Assembly: GCA_902494135.1 (NCBI GenBank)
Contig: CABUSE010000050.1
Coordinates: forward strand, 1-8,889
DNA length: 8,889 nt
Reading direction: 5' to 3'
Source: an uncultured Collinsella sp.
Lineage (GTDB): Bacteria > Actinomycetota > Coriobacteriia > Coriobacteriales > Coriobacteriaceae
Shown here: positions 1 through 6,357 of the stretch, piece by piece
Layout: each line of letters opens with the position of its first letter
Numbering within the stretch: the first letter of the stretch is position 1
The notes under the pieces: model-generated
What the model was told of the DNA's origin: nothing
Seen by the model: only the letters and a program-made list of their open reading frames with translations
Database searches by the model: none
Made by a program: the position numbers and the translations under genes

Positions 1-63
1 CCCTACAACCCCCTAAAGCAGCCAACCTGACTGGTTTAAGGCGTATTGGAGCCAATTTTAATG

Positions 64-83
64 AACATACTATAGGTTATGTT
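64..83. repeat. Small inverted repeat, operator-like
   Basis: AACATA (64-69) and TATGTT (78-83) are perfect inverted arms around an 8-nt spacer. The repeat overlaps the candidate leftward -10 element at 76-81, a position where a repressor site would fit. With 6-bp arms in an AT-rich stretch, chance is a real alternative. Confidence 0.3.
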
Positions 84-104
84 TATTATCTTCTTGAATG
101 TAAA
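76..104 (-). promoter_or_regulatory. Candidate leftward promoter
   Basis: On the minus strand TTTACA (99-104) is followed after exactly 17 nt by CATAAC (76-81). This gives 5/6 and 4/6 matches to the vegetative -35 and -10 consensus. It would drive a gene left of position 1. AT-rich DNA yields such pairs by chance, so confidence is low. Confidence 0.27.
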
Positions 105-180
105 TGCTATTCACTTAGCAACAGTACTCATATTTGGCATTTTTTGCCCACTGCCATATAACTAACACCCTATAGCAGAC

Positions 181-213
181 AAAAACAGGCCGCAGCCCAT
201 CGCTGCGGCCTGT
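181..213 (-). terminator. Intrinsic terminator after the NRMT operon
   Basis: ACAGGCCGCAGC (185-196) and its exact complement (202-213) form a 12-bp GC-rich stem with a 5-nt loop. On the minus strand it is followed directly by TTTTTGTCTG, a proper U-tract. It lies 20 bp past the stop of the Nramp-related gene and should end the MgtE-like/NRMT transcript. Confidence 0.92.
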
Positions 214-232
214 TCGGAAGCAAAAGTGGGCG

Positions 233-1495
233 TTAAGCGCTGTAGCCCATCGCTTGCAGCACAAACATGACGACTGTCAGCACCGTAATCACGGCGATAG
301 TCGCCCAAGTGAGCACGTTCCACACGCGGCCGTTGCGGTTGGCACCCATAATGTGGCGATCCGCCGCGATAACCACCTGGAATACCAAGACTACAGGCAG
401 TAGCACGCCATTGATGACCTGTGAGGTCATCATAATCTGGAACAGATCGACGCCGGGCATAAGCACCAGCACGGCAGAGATACCGATGATGGCCGTAATG
501 ATGCCGCGGTAAACCGGGGCCTCGTCCCAGCTGCGGTCGGCACCGCGCTCCCAGCCAAATGCCTCGCAGATAGCGCTCGACGTAACGCCCGGCAGCACGC
601 AGGCGGCCAAGAAGCTCGCCGCGACCAGGCCCGAGGCAAACAGTACCGTGGACCACTGACCCGCAATAGGCTCCAGCGCGCGGGCAGCATCGGCGGCATC
701 GCTAATCTGAATACCCGCCGGGAACAGCACCGTACCGGTCGTGATGATAATGAAGCCGGCAATGACATCGGCGGCAAGCGAGCCGCTCACGGTATCGATG
801 CGCTGCAGCACAATATCGTCCTCGCCCGCGTTCTTATCGACCACGTTGTTCTGCGCCAAGAAAATCATCCACGGCGCGATGGTGGTACCGATCGTTGCGA
901 CCACGAGCGACACGTAGTTGGGATCATTTTGAATGTTAGGCACGACCAGGTCGACCGCGACCTCGCCCCAGTTGGGGCCGGCCATAAACGCGGCGACGAC
1001 GTAGGTCACGAACACGCAGCTTACCAGCAGCAAAATCTTCTCGATGCGCTGGAAACTGCCCGACATGGTAAGCATCCACACCAGCAGCGCCACGAGCGGC
1101 ACCGAGATGCTCGCCGGCACGCCAAACAGAGCAAGGCCACTCGCGATACCCGCGAACTCCGAGATGGTCACCGCCGTGTTGGCGATCAACAGCGCCGCCA
1201 TGGCCAACACGCTCTTGCGCACGCCAAAGCGCTCGCGAATGAGCGACGCCAGGCCCTTACCCGTGACGCATCCGCAGCGCGCCGCGGTCTCCTGCGTCAC
1301 GATAAGCAGCACGGTCATGACGGGAAGCATCCAGAGCATCTTGTAGCCATAGCTGGCGCCCGCGCTGGAATACGTGGCGATGCCGCCGGCGTCATTGCCC
1401 GAAAGCGCCGCCAGAAGACCGGGGCCCATGGCGCCAAAGATGGCCGCGATGGTCAGCTTTTGCTTGGTGCTCGGCTTTTGCTTCGTATTCTGCAC
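233..1495 (-). CDS. Nramp-related Mg2+/Mn2+ transporter (NRMT-like)
   Basis: Polytopic membrane transporter of the SLC11/Nramp fold, 420 residues, about 11 hydrophobic helices. Helix 1 reads GPGLLAALSGNDAGGIAT (24-41), aligning with the Nramp DPGN region. Asp35 is kept, but the Asn ligand of DPGN is Gly38. In helix 6 the usual MPH is APW (207-209), so the soft Met ligand is Ala207. Loss of that Met is the hallmark described for Nramp-related magnesium transporters such as the Eggerthella lenta protein, which favour Mg2+ and Mn2+ over iron-like transition metals. Mg2+ uptake is therefore the best inference. I chose the GTG at 1495: AGGTGG lies 4 nt upstream, and it begins 8 nt after the stop of the MgtE-like gene. 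An ATG at 1558 would add 21 residues read over that gene's end. It is the last gene of a two-gene operon and is followed by a terminator. A classical MntH function is the alternative. Confidence 0.88.
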   Translation of the reverse strand: MQNTKQKPSTKQKLTIAAIFGAMGPGLLAALSGNDAGGIATYSSAGASYGYKMLWMLPVMTVLLIVTQETAARCGCVTGKGLASLIRERFGVRKSVLAMAALLIANTAVTISEFAGIASGLALFGVPASISVPLVALLVWMLTMSGSFQRIEKILLLVSCVFVTYVVAAFMAGPNWGEVAVDLVVPNIQNDPNYVSLVVATIGTTIAPWMIFLAQNNVVDKNAGEDDIVLQRIDTVSGSLAADVIAGFIIITTGTVLFPAGIQISDAADAARALEPIAGQWSTVLFASGLVAASFLAACVLPGVTSSAICEAFGWERGADRSWDEAPVYRGIITAIIGISAVLVLMPGVDLFQIMMTSQVINGVLLPVVLVFQVVIAADRHIMGANRNGRVWNVLTWATIAVITVLTVVMFVLQAMGYSA

Positions 1496-1503
1496 GCGAC
1501 CAC

Positions 1504-3348
1504 CTAACCCATGACCGACATGGTGAGCAGCACCGCAGCAGCGCAGTACGCTACGCACGAGATCATGACGGCAATAACGTTCATGGCGGTGCCCGACGTG
1601 TTGAGGTCGTGCTCATCGCGCCAGAACAGCACCATCAGGTAAATCACGGCGCTCATGTTGCCAACCAGGCAAATGATGGCGGCGATATTAAAGCACCCGG
1701 TAAAGAGTTGCTCCTCAAACATGGGCGCATCGGGGAACGCAGCGGTGCGCACCAGCTGGGCGCACAGATAGGTCACGAGTGACAGAATCAGGCCCATGCC
1801 CGTGCTCTGGAAGAAGAACCCCAGATACGGCTTGGGCTCGTCGTCGTGACCGTCATACTCCAAGAAGTAGTTCTTGACGAACGACACCATGCGCGAGGCA
1901 GCAAGCAGCACGAGCGGCATGGCGCACATGGGGAACACCACCAGATGCGCGGAGCCGAGCGCCGTCCCCAGCACCGTTGCCATGATGCACGAGGCAATGC
2001 CCCACACGACAACCCAGTACTGGCGATGCACAAACCAGCTGAGCACGTTCGTCGAGTCGTCCGACGCGCTATCGCCCGAGCCGACACCGGCGATCTGCAG
2101 GTCCTCCTGGTGCTCCTCGGCGATAACGTCCATGGCGTCGTCGAAGGTCACGATACCTAGGATGTGGCGGTTCTCGTCGCAGACAGGGATGGCAACCAGG
2201 TCGTACTTGGTCATCTCGTCCGTCACGTCTTCCTGGTCCTCGTCGGGCGACACATAGACCAGGTCGCGATAGGCCAGCTGTCCCAGCGTGGCATCGCGGT
2301 CAGCTACGATCAGCGTGCGCAGCGAAAGCACGCCCGTCAGCATGCCGCTCGGATCCTCGGTATAGACGTAGTAGACGCTCTCGAAGTCCTCGTCGAGCTC
2401 GCGAATCGCCTCGATGGCGTCACCGACCGTTGCCGTGGCGGGCAGGGAGACAAACTCCGAGGTCATGATGCGGCCGGCGGTGTTGTCCTCATACCCCAGC
2501 AGGTTACGAATCGCCTTCTCCTCCTTGACGCCCATCAGGCGCAGGAGCTTCTCGGCCTTCTCGTAATCGAGCTCGTCGATCAGGTCAGCTGCATCGTCCG
2601 GGTCCATCATGGCCAGCATCGACGATGCGTCCGTGTCGGACAGGCCCTCGAGCATCTCGGTCATAAGCTCGTCGTCATCGAACTCCGAGATGGCCTCGGC
2701 GGCTTGGGCAGTATCGAGCTGCGCAAACACCTGCGCACGTAGGCGCGGGTCGAGCTGCTCGATAATGTCGGCGATGTCGGCAGGATGCAGCTCGCCAAGC
2801 GTCTTGTGCGACACCGAGAGTTGAATGTTCTTGGTCGAGCGGTCGAGCAGGTCCATGTAGGACCAAGCGATGATGTCCTCACTGAGCGGCTTGCCCAGGT
2901 GCTTCATAAAGCCTTCGACGATATGCTCGAGCGCGGGGCTGATGGCGCGTAGCAGACCGCGGGCACCGACCTCGGCGCCCAGCAGACGCAGCTGATTTTC
3001 GCCCGACATGGAAAACTTGATGTCGTTTACACGCACGACCTTCATGCCCTGTGTGTCGACGATCTGCTTGTTGAGCACGTCGCGGGCAAGCAAGAGTTCG
3101 GTCGGCTGCAGGTACGAAAAACGGATTTCGGTGGCCGACGTCTTAAGGTGTACACCCGTCTCGTCGATACGATCGACCCATTTGCGCCAGCTGATCATAA
3201 ACGGCGTCTTGCCGGGGCCGCGGAACGCGAGCGACGTCACGTGCGGAAAAACTTCGCCGGTAGCAATGCCAAAATCGTTGACCACGCCGAGCTTTTCGCC
3301 GTCGACGTCCAAGACCGGCAATTTGAGCATCTCACTCAGATAATTCAA
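1504..3348 (-). CDS. PRC-barrel/MgtE_N/CBS protein with atypical membrane domain
   Basis: 614 residues. Residues 8-130 look like two PRC-barrel-type segments (VLDVDGEKLGVVNDF; IVDTQGMKVVRVNDI). Residues 185-290 are the MgtE N superhelical domain, including LGELHPADIADIIEQLDP (184-201). Residues 295-412 form a CBS pair. Residues 443-611 contain five predicted membrane helices. In MgtE channels the N and CBS domains bind Mg2+ and gate the pore. Here the membrane part has the right helix number but lacks the Gly-Gly-Asn segment of helix 2 and the acidic residue of helix 5, so I infer a sensor or regulator, perhaps of the adjacent Nramp-related transporter, rather than a canonical channel. The start is TTG at 3348 with GGGGAG 5 nt upstream; a nearby ATG is out of frame. 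The next gene begins 8 nt after its stop. Long acidic stretches (around 219-260) fit Mg2+ binding. Confidence 0.85.
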   Translation of the reverse strand: MNYLSEMLKLPVLDVDGEKLGVVNDFGIATGEVFPHVTSLAFRGPGKTPFMISWRKWVDRIDETGVHLKTSATEIRFSYLQPTELLLARDVLNKQIVDTQGMKVVRVNDIKFSMSGENQLRLLGAEVGARGLLRAISPALEHIVEGFMKHLGKPLSEDIIAWSYMDLLDRSTKNIQLSVSHKTLGELHPADIADIIEQLDPRLRAQVFAQLDTAQAAEAISEFDDDELMTEMLEGLSDTDASSMLAMMDPDDAADLIDELDYEKAEKLLRLMGVKEEKAIRNLLGYEDNTAGRIMTSEFVSLPATATVGDAIEAIRELDEDFESVYYVYTEDPSGMLTGVLSLRTLIVADRDATLGQLAYRDLVYVSPDEDQEDVTDEMTKYDLVAIPVCDENRHILGIVTFDDAMDVIAEEHQEDLQIAGVGSGDSASDDSTNVLSWFVHRQYWVVVWGIASCIMATVLGTALGSAHLVVFPMCAMPLVLLAASRMVSFVKNYFLEYDGHDDEPKPYLGFFFQSTGMGLILSLVTYLCAQLVRTAAFPDAPMFEEQLFTGCFNIAAIICLVGNMSAVIYLMVLFWRDEHDLNTSGTAMNVIAVMISCVAYCAAAVLLTMSVMG

Positions 3349-3368
3349 TGGTGCTCCCCATCATTATT

Positions 3369-3403
3369 CCCCCGGACGCGGCCGCGCGTGCGGCGTCCGG
3401 GGG
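3369..3403. repeat. Perfect 11-bp inverted repeat next to the RBS
   Basis: CCCCCGGACGC (3369-3379) and GCGTCCGGGGG (3393-3403) form a perfect stem with a 13-nt GC-rich loop. It has no U-tract in either direction, so it is not a standard intrinsic terminator. In the leader RNA it lies 9 nt upstream of the GGGGAG ribosome binding site of the MgtE-like gene. Its C-rich arm could in principle compete for that G-rich site. Confidence 0.75.
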
Positions 3404-3453
3404 CTTCTGGATATGTATACGCATGCGCGGGCGGCACGCCGCTCGACGCTTAC

Positions 3454-3488
3454 ACCCCGTGCATGCGCAAAAAGCACCTGCACGGGGT
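3454..3488. repeat. Perfect 10-bp inverted repeat in the leader
   Basis: ACCCCGTGCA (3454-3463) and TGCACGGGGT (3479-3488) are exact complements around a 15-nt spacer that contains an A5/T5 run. No U-tract follows in either direction. Bases 3485-3488 are also needed for an alternative pairing with 3536-3541. Confidence 0.75.
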
Positions 3489-3556
3489 CATCGACTGTAT
3501 GGTCGAGGTTTGGATTTCACCTGTAACCTTTCTCTTGACCCTCATTAACCGCAGTA

Positions 3557-3585
3557 ACTATAGCATCAGCATCGCCCTGCGGCAT
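3557..3585 (-). promoter_or_regulatory. Extended -10 promoter of the MgtE-like/NRMT operon
   Basis: On the minus strand TGCTATAGT (3565-3557) is an extended -10 element, with the TG dinucleotide in place and 5/6 matches in the hexamer. A weak -35 (ATGCCG, 3585-3580, 3/6) lies 17 nt upstream, as is common when the -10 is extended. Transcription would start near 3550. A plus-strand pair (TTGACC at 3535-3540, TATAGC at 3559-3564) also exists here but has no gene to drive. Confidence 0.45.
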
Positions 3586-3639
3586 CGAATTTATGCGCTG
3601 CACATTGCAGGCATACCAAACGCTGACGCATCCGTGACA

Positions 3640-3679
3640 TAGCCATTGGGGACGTTCTTAAATGACTACTCAATGACTA
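3640..3679. repeat. REP-like repeat at the end of the deacetylase gene
   Basis: TAGCCATT (3640-3647) and AATGACTA (3661-3668) are inverted 8-base arms with one mismatch that can form a G-U pair on the minus-strand RNA. They flank the 13-nt core GGGGACGTTCTTA. The right arm is duplicated: AATGACTACTC occurs twice in tandem (3661-3671 and 3672-3682). The second copy contains the stop codon of the deacetylase gene (3677-3679). The layout resembles dispersed REP-type palindromes found after bacterial genes. Whether it recurs in the genome cannot be seen here. Confidence 0.5.
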
Positions 3680-5083
3680 CTCCGTGGTGTCGTCGTCCTC
3701 GGCAAGCTGGGGGAACACGGCGTCCTTGGGCATGGTGACCTTCGTCAGCGAGGTGAGCTTTTTGCTCAGCGACGTGTCCGTCTTGACCAGGTCGCTGAGC
3801 GTCACGATCTTGTAGCCGTCGGCAATGAGGCCGTCGATAATCTGCGGCAGCGCCTCGAGCGTCTGCTCGGCGCATTCGTCTCTATCGGTGAGCAGCACGA
3901 TATTGCCCGGCGTCACCGAATCGAGCACCGTCGAGACCTGCTCGTCGGCACCGTTGAGCAGCCAGTCGCCCGAGTCAATATTCCACGAGACCACGGCGGA
4001 GACCAGGTCCATCGCATCAATCCAGTTTTGTTCGTCAAAGGCAGCGTAGGGAGCACGCAGCAGCATCGTCTTCACGCCGGTCGCCGACTTAATCGCATCG
4101 GTGCCTTTCGTGATCTGTTCGCGTACCGCCTCACGGTCCTGACCCTTGAGCGAATCGTCGCTGTAGCTGTTGGATCCGATCTCGCACCCGGCGTCGACAA
4201 TCGCCTTGGCCGTGGCAGGCGAGGCCTCGGCCGCATCGCCCGAAAGGAAGAACGTCGCGGTGACGCCCTTTTCCTTGAGCACCTGCAAGATCTGTTTGGT
4301 GGCGCCGCTCGGACCCTCGTCAAACGTCAGTGCCACGTACTTTTTGTTGCCCTTGGGCGCCACGCTGGCGCACGCAACAACGCAATCGGTGGCGGGCACA
4401 ACCTCCCCGCGGTCTTGCGTCTTGCCTGACTGCTCACCAACCCACACCTCGGATCGGCCCTGGACACCCCATGTCTGCACATACTCGATAGCGCCCGTGC
4501 CCTCGACCTTGAGCTTGGGCTCGATAACCGTAGCCTGAACCTCGTGCTTCTCGTAAGTGTTACGGCCATCCTTGACCGTCACCTTCTCGCCGCCCTCGAG
4601 TTCGCGGCTATCCCATTTGCCCTGCTTCACGCGCTTGCCGTCGACCTTCACCGACAGCTTTTCGCCCCCATGGCGCTTGAGCACGCTGTCATCGACGGCC
4701 AGCAGGTCGCCTGCGTCGTAGGTGTCAGTCAACTCCTGGTCGTCGATGAGATTCTGCAGCGTAGAGCCCACACGTACCGCGGTCTTCTGGCCGTTGAGCT
4801 CCACGTCCACACTGCGGTTGACGTAGCCCACGACGGCAGCGATAAACAGCACGAGCGCGCAACCCACGGCGATGAGCGCGTAGGGCAGGCGAGACGAACG
4901 ACGGGGCGTACGGCTGTTGCCGATGCGCGCACTGCGGTCGCTAAAGCCGCGGCTATGGTTGAGATACATCGCGCCGGGCTTACGGTGACGCTTGCGCTGA
5001 CCGCTGGGCAGCTGCCCCAGATCGCGGCGCGCCGTCGGACGCTCACCCGAACGCCCGTTTAATTTGGATCCGTTTTGGCGCAT
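3677..5083 (-). CDS. Membrane-anchored NodB-type polysaccharide deacetylase, divergent active site
   Basis: 468 residues. A basic, Arg-rich cytoplasmic tail (1-66) precedes one membrane helix (68-88). An extracellular beta-rich region (92-190) follows; its opening (VELNGQKTAVRVGSTLQNLI) resembles ubiquitin-like DUF348-type domains. The NodB homology domain spans 249-432. Motifs: TFDEGP (253-258) for TFDDGP; GSNSYSD (303-309) where GNHTYSH is usual, so both zinc-binding histidines are Asn305 and Asp309; RAPY (343-346); DSGDW (370-374); LLTD (397-400) where LLHD is usual. The family removes acetyl groups from peptidoglycan or other glycans outside the membrane. With these changes it may bind a different metal, or bind glycan without catalysis. 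The ATG has a strong GGGAGG site 4 nt upstream. A terminator hairpin lies just upstream, so it is either transcribed separately or reached by readthrough. Confidence 0.85.
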   Translation of the reverse strand: MRQNGSKLNGRSGERPTARRDLGQLPSGQRKRHRKPGAMYLNHSRGFSDRSARIGNSRTPRRSSRLPYALIAVGCALVLFIAAVVGYVNRSVDVELNGQKTAVRVGSTLQNLIDDQELTDTYDAGDLLAVDDSVLKRHGGEKLSVKVDGKRVKQGKWDSRELEGGEKVTVKDGRNTYEKHEVQATVIEPKLKVEGTGAIEYVQTWGVQGRSEVWVGEQSGKTQDRGEVVPATDCVVACASVAPKGNKKYVALTFDEGPSGATKQILQVLKEKGVTATFFLSGDAAEASPATAKAIVDAGCEIGSNSYSDDSLKGQDREAVREQITKGTDAIKSATGVKTMLLRAPYAAFDEQNWIDAMDLVSAVVSWNIDSGDWLLNGADEQVSTVLDSVTPGNIVLLTDRDECAEQTLEALPQIIDGLIADGYKIVTLSDLVKTDTSLSKKLTSLTKVTMPKDAVFPQLAEDDDTTE

Positions 5084-5095
5084 GTGCCCTCCCCC

Positions 5096-5134
5096 ATAAA
5101 CACAGCAAGCCGGAGCAACAGGTCTCCGGCTTGC
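5096..5134 (-). terminator. Intrinsic terminator after the YtxH/PRC-barrel pair
   Basis: GCAAGCCGGAG (5105-5115) and its exact complement (5124-5134) give an 11-bp GC-rich stem with an 8-nt loop. On the minus strand it is followed by TGTGTTTAT, a moderate U-tract. It lies 21 bp past the stop of the PRC-barrel gene. Only about 12 bp separate its tail from the deacetylase start codon, so it could also act as an attenuator for that gene. Confidence 0.72.
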
Positions 5135-5155
5135 CTCCCATCATTTGGTACGTCG

Positions 5156-5911
5156 CTATTTTGTAGCTTTTGACGAGCCTCCGCTCGCCTTTTGGTATTC
5201 GTCCTTAAAGGCCTTGAACATGCCACGCGTCTTGCCGAGCTGCTTGCCCAGTGCGCGACTGCCCTTGTCCACGGCAACCGATCCCTTGTCGTCGAGCACC
5301 TTGGCGCCCTTTTTGACCTTGTCGCCCACCACGACGCTGGCCTCGGCGGCCTTGGCAGCCGCACCGCCCGAATACCCGAGCGACTTGACCTCGTCCGAGA
5401 CGACCATCGCGCCGTTCTCGTAGCCGCGCAGCATCGTCGGCGGCACCTGCGTGTCACCAACCAAAACACTCGAAGCAGCACCGGCGGTCACATAGAATGC
5501 CTGCACGATGCCCGAGCGTGGCTTGAACTCAACGTCCGAGCAATAGCCCACGACGTCGCCCGATTCCGTGCGCACGTCCATACCGACCCAGATGATGCAA
5601 TCGTCCAGGTTGATGTCGAGGCGCTTGGCGGCGGCGGCATCGTACGTGTCCTTGACGTCATCGACCGCAATGGCGCCCTCGTAGACACCAATGGCGTCGA
5701 GCGCTACGAATCGGTCGGGACGCTCGATCATGCCCGCGATATCGGACTGGCGGACCATAAAGCCGACCACGCGCGTACCGCCCGGGGTAAAGACCGGAAA
5801 GTGAATCTTTCCGAGCTTTTTAGGGCTGCGCGGCGTGCCGTCCTTTTTGGTGCGCTTGTCCTCGGTAGGCTTGCGATAGATCTTGGCGCCGACAAAATCC
5901 CCGGCGCGCAT
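5156..5911 (-). CDS. Two-repeat PRC-barrel protein
   Basis: 251 residues with no signal peptide or membrane helix. Residues 3-85 (GDFVGAKIYRK, then GGTRVVGFMVRQSDI) and 108-175 (WVGMDVRTESGDVVGYCSDVEF) look like two PRC-barrel units. This is a small beta-barrel found in RimM, photosynthetic reaction centre H subunits and many uncharacterised actinobacterial proteins. The tail (180-251) is rich in Lys, Ala, Gly and Ser, and could bind an acidic partner, nucleic acid or the membrane surface. The ATG shares its A with the TAA stop of the YtxH-like gene upstream (TAATG), with GAGG 4 nt before it, so the two are translationally coupled. A terminator follows. Function is unknown; the context suggests a partner of the small membrane protein. 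PRC-like segments also occur in the MgtE-like protein in this window. Confidence 0.8.
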   Translation of the reverse strand: MRAGDFVGAKIYRKPTEDKRTKKDGTPRSPKKLGKIHFPVFTPGGTRVVGFMVRQSDIAGMIERPDRFVALDAIGVYEGAIAVDDVKDTYDAAAAKRLDINLDDCIIWVGMDVRTESGDVVGYCSDVEFKPRSGIVQAFYVTAGAASSVLVGDTQVPPTMLRGYENGAMVVSDEVKSLGYSGGAAAKAAEASVVVGDKVKKGAKVLDDKGSVAVDKGSRALGKQLGKTRGMFKAFKDEYQKASGGSSKATK

Positions 5912-6300
5912 TATGCCTCGGTCGAGGGCTCCGCTGCCTCGGTATCAGCCTCGACGGCGTTCTCGACCACGACGTCGGCGGCAGGCGTCACGTTGCCGCC
6001 CGAAATGGCGTCGTTGAGCTGCTCGCGCAGCTGGTCCATGCGCTCGCGGGCCAGGTCGACCTTGGCGCGCAGGTCGTCGGTCTTGGCGTCGACCATCGGG
6101 CCAAAGTCATTCACCGCAGCACGGGCCTCCTCGGCGCTGTGCTCGTAGGTGTCGCGCATATTGTCCCAGGCGTCGTTGGCGATATCGGCAGCCATGGCGC
6201 GGGTCTCGGCGCCCGAGCGCGGGGCCAGAGCAACGCCGACAATAGCGCCGGCAGCGGCACCAAAAAGTGCGCCGGAGACAAAGCTGAAAGTCTTACCCAT
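5911..6300 (-). CDS. YtxH-like small membrane protein
   Basis: 129 residues. A single Gly/Ala-rich membrane helix (5-26) is followed by LAPRSGAETR (25-34), which matches the YtxH-family pattern of an Ala-Pro turn, Ser-Gly and a charged end. Residues 35-100 form an amphipathic helix or coiled coil (DDLRAKVDLARERMDQLREQ at 75-94). The tail is acidic and Ala-rich. YtxH-family proteins are small membrane proteins of uncertain function, linked to general stress in Bacillus. I chose the ATG at 6300 (MGKTF...) with AGAGG 7 nt upstream. An ATG two codons earlier (6306) fits the same purine-rich stretch less well, and starts further upstream add an Arg-rich stretch unlike the family. It is the first gene of a two-gene unit with the PRC-barrel gene. 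Confidence 0.82.
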   Translation of the reverse strand: MGKTFSFVSGALFGAAAGAIVGVALAPRSGAETRAMAADIANDAWDNMRDTYEHSAEEARAAVNDFGPMVDAKTDDLRAKVDLARERMDQLREQLNDAISGGNVTPAADVVVENAVEADTEAAEPSTEA

Positions 6301-6317
6301 GATCATTCCTCTCCTGC

Positions 6318-6333
6318 GGGCACGTCGGTGCCC
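6318..6333. repeat. Small hairpin in the ytxH-like 5' UTR
   Basis: GGGCAC and GTGCCC form a 6-bp stem with a 4-nt loop. The hairpin lies between the predicted transcription start and the ribosome binding site, ending 4 nt before AGGAG. It may affect translation or message stability, but chance is possible in GC-rich DNA. Confidence 0.4.
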
Positions 6334-6351
6334 ACCGTTTGAATGCTGTCC

Positions 6352-6357
6352 ATTATA
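6352..6357 (-). promoter_or_regulatory. Promoter -10 of the YtxH/PRC-barrel unit
   Basis: A perfect TATAAT on the minus strand lies about 50 bp upstream of the YtxH-like start codon, in the only intergenic gap on that side. No good -35 is seen at 16-18 nt, so an activator or an alternative sigma factor may be needed. Transcription would start near 6345. Confidence 0.5.

Larger units (their letters stand above)
1..180. other. AT-rich gene-free left edge
   Basis: No open frame here looks like a gene. The stretch is clearly more AT-rich than the rest of the window and lies just beyond the terminator of the Nramp-related gene. It contains a short inverted repeat (64-83) and a promoter-like pair reading leftwards, so it may be the upstream region of a gene that lies outside the window. 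That role is inference. Confidence 0.6.
3349..3550 (-). promoter_or_regulatory. Structured 5' leader of the MgtE-like/NRMT operon
   Basis: About 200 nt between the predicted start of transcription and the TTG codon. Folded by hand, the RNA offers GGGTCA (3541-3536) paired with TGACCC (3490-3485), enclosing two small hairpins. A competing 10-bp hairpin (3488-3454) uses four of the same bases, and a second 11-bp hairpin (3403-3369) ends 9 nt before the ribosome binding site. Such alternative pairing is typical of cis-regulatory leaders, and Mg2+ genes often have them. I could not match it to the full M-box or any other known riboswitch. There is no U-tract after either strong hairpin, so control would act on translation or processing. 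Function is inference. Confidence 0.45.

Noticed and set aside
929..1507. A 192-codon plus-strand open frame opposite the Nramp-related gene.
   Set aside because: The product is His/Arg/Asp-rich without hydrophobic core or motifs. The minus strand encodes a well-supported transporter over the same bases.
3369..3403. Intrinsic terminator at the strong hairpin upstream of the MgtE-like gene.
   Set aside because: There is no U-tract on either side: the minus strand continues with AATAATG and the plus strand with CTTCTGG.
3480..3541. Possible FMN or M-box riboswitch, because of GGTGAAAT...CCATACAGTCGATGA-like pieces on the minus strand.
   Set aside because: Both known aptamers need further conserved segments spread over more than 100 nt, which I cannot find. 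The downstream genes are not for riboflavin. I kept only an unnamed structured leader.
3535..3564. Plus-strand promoter-like pair TTGACC and TATAGC, 18 nt apart.
   Set aside because: No plus-strand gene follows; the next coding region to the right is on the minus strand. The same bases serve better as the minus-strand extended -10.
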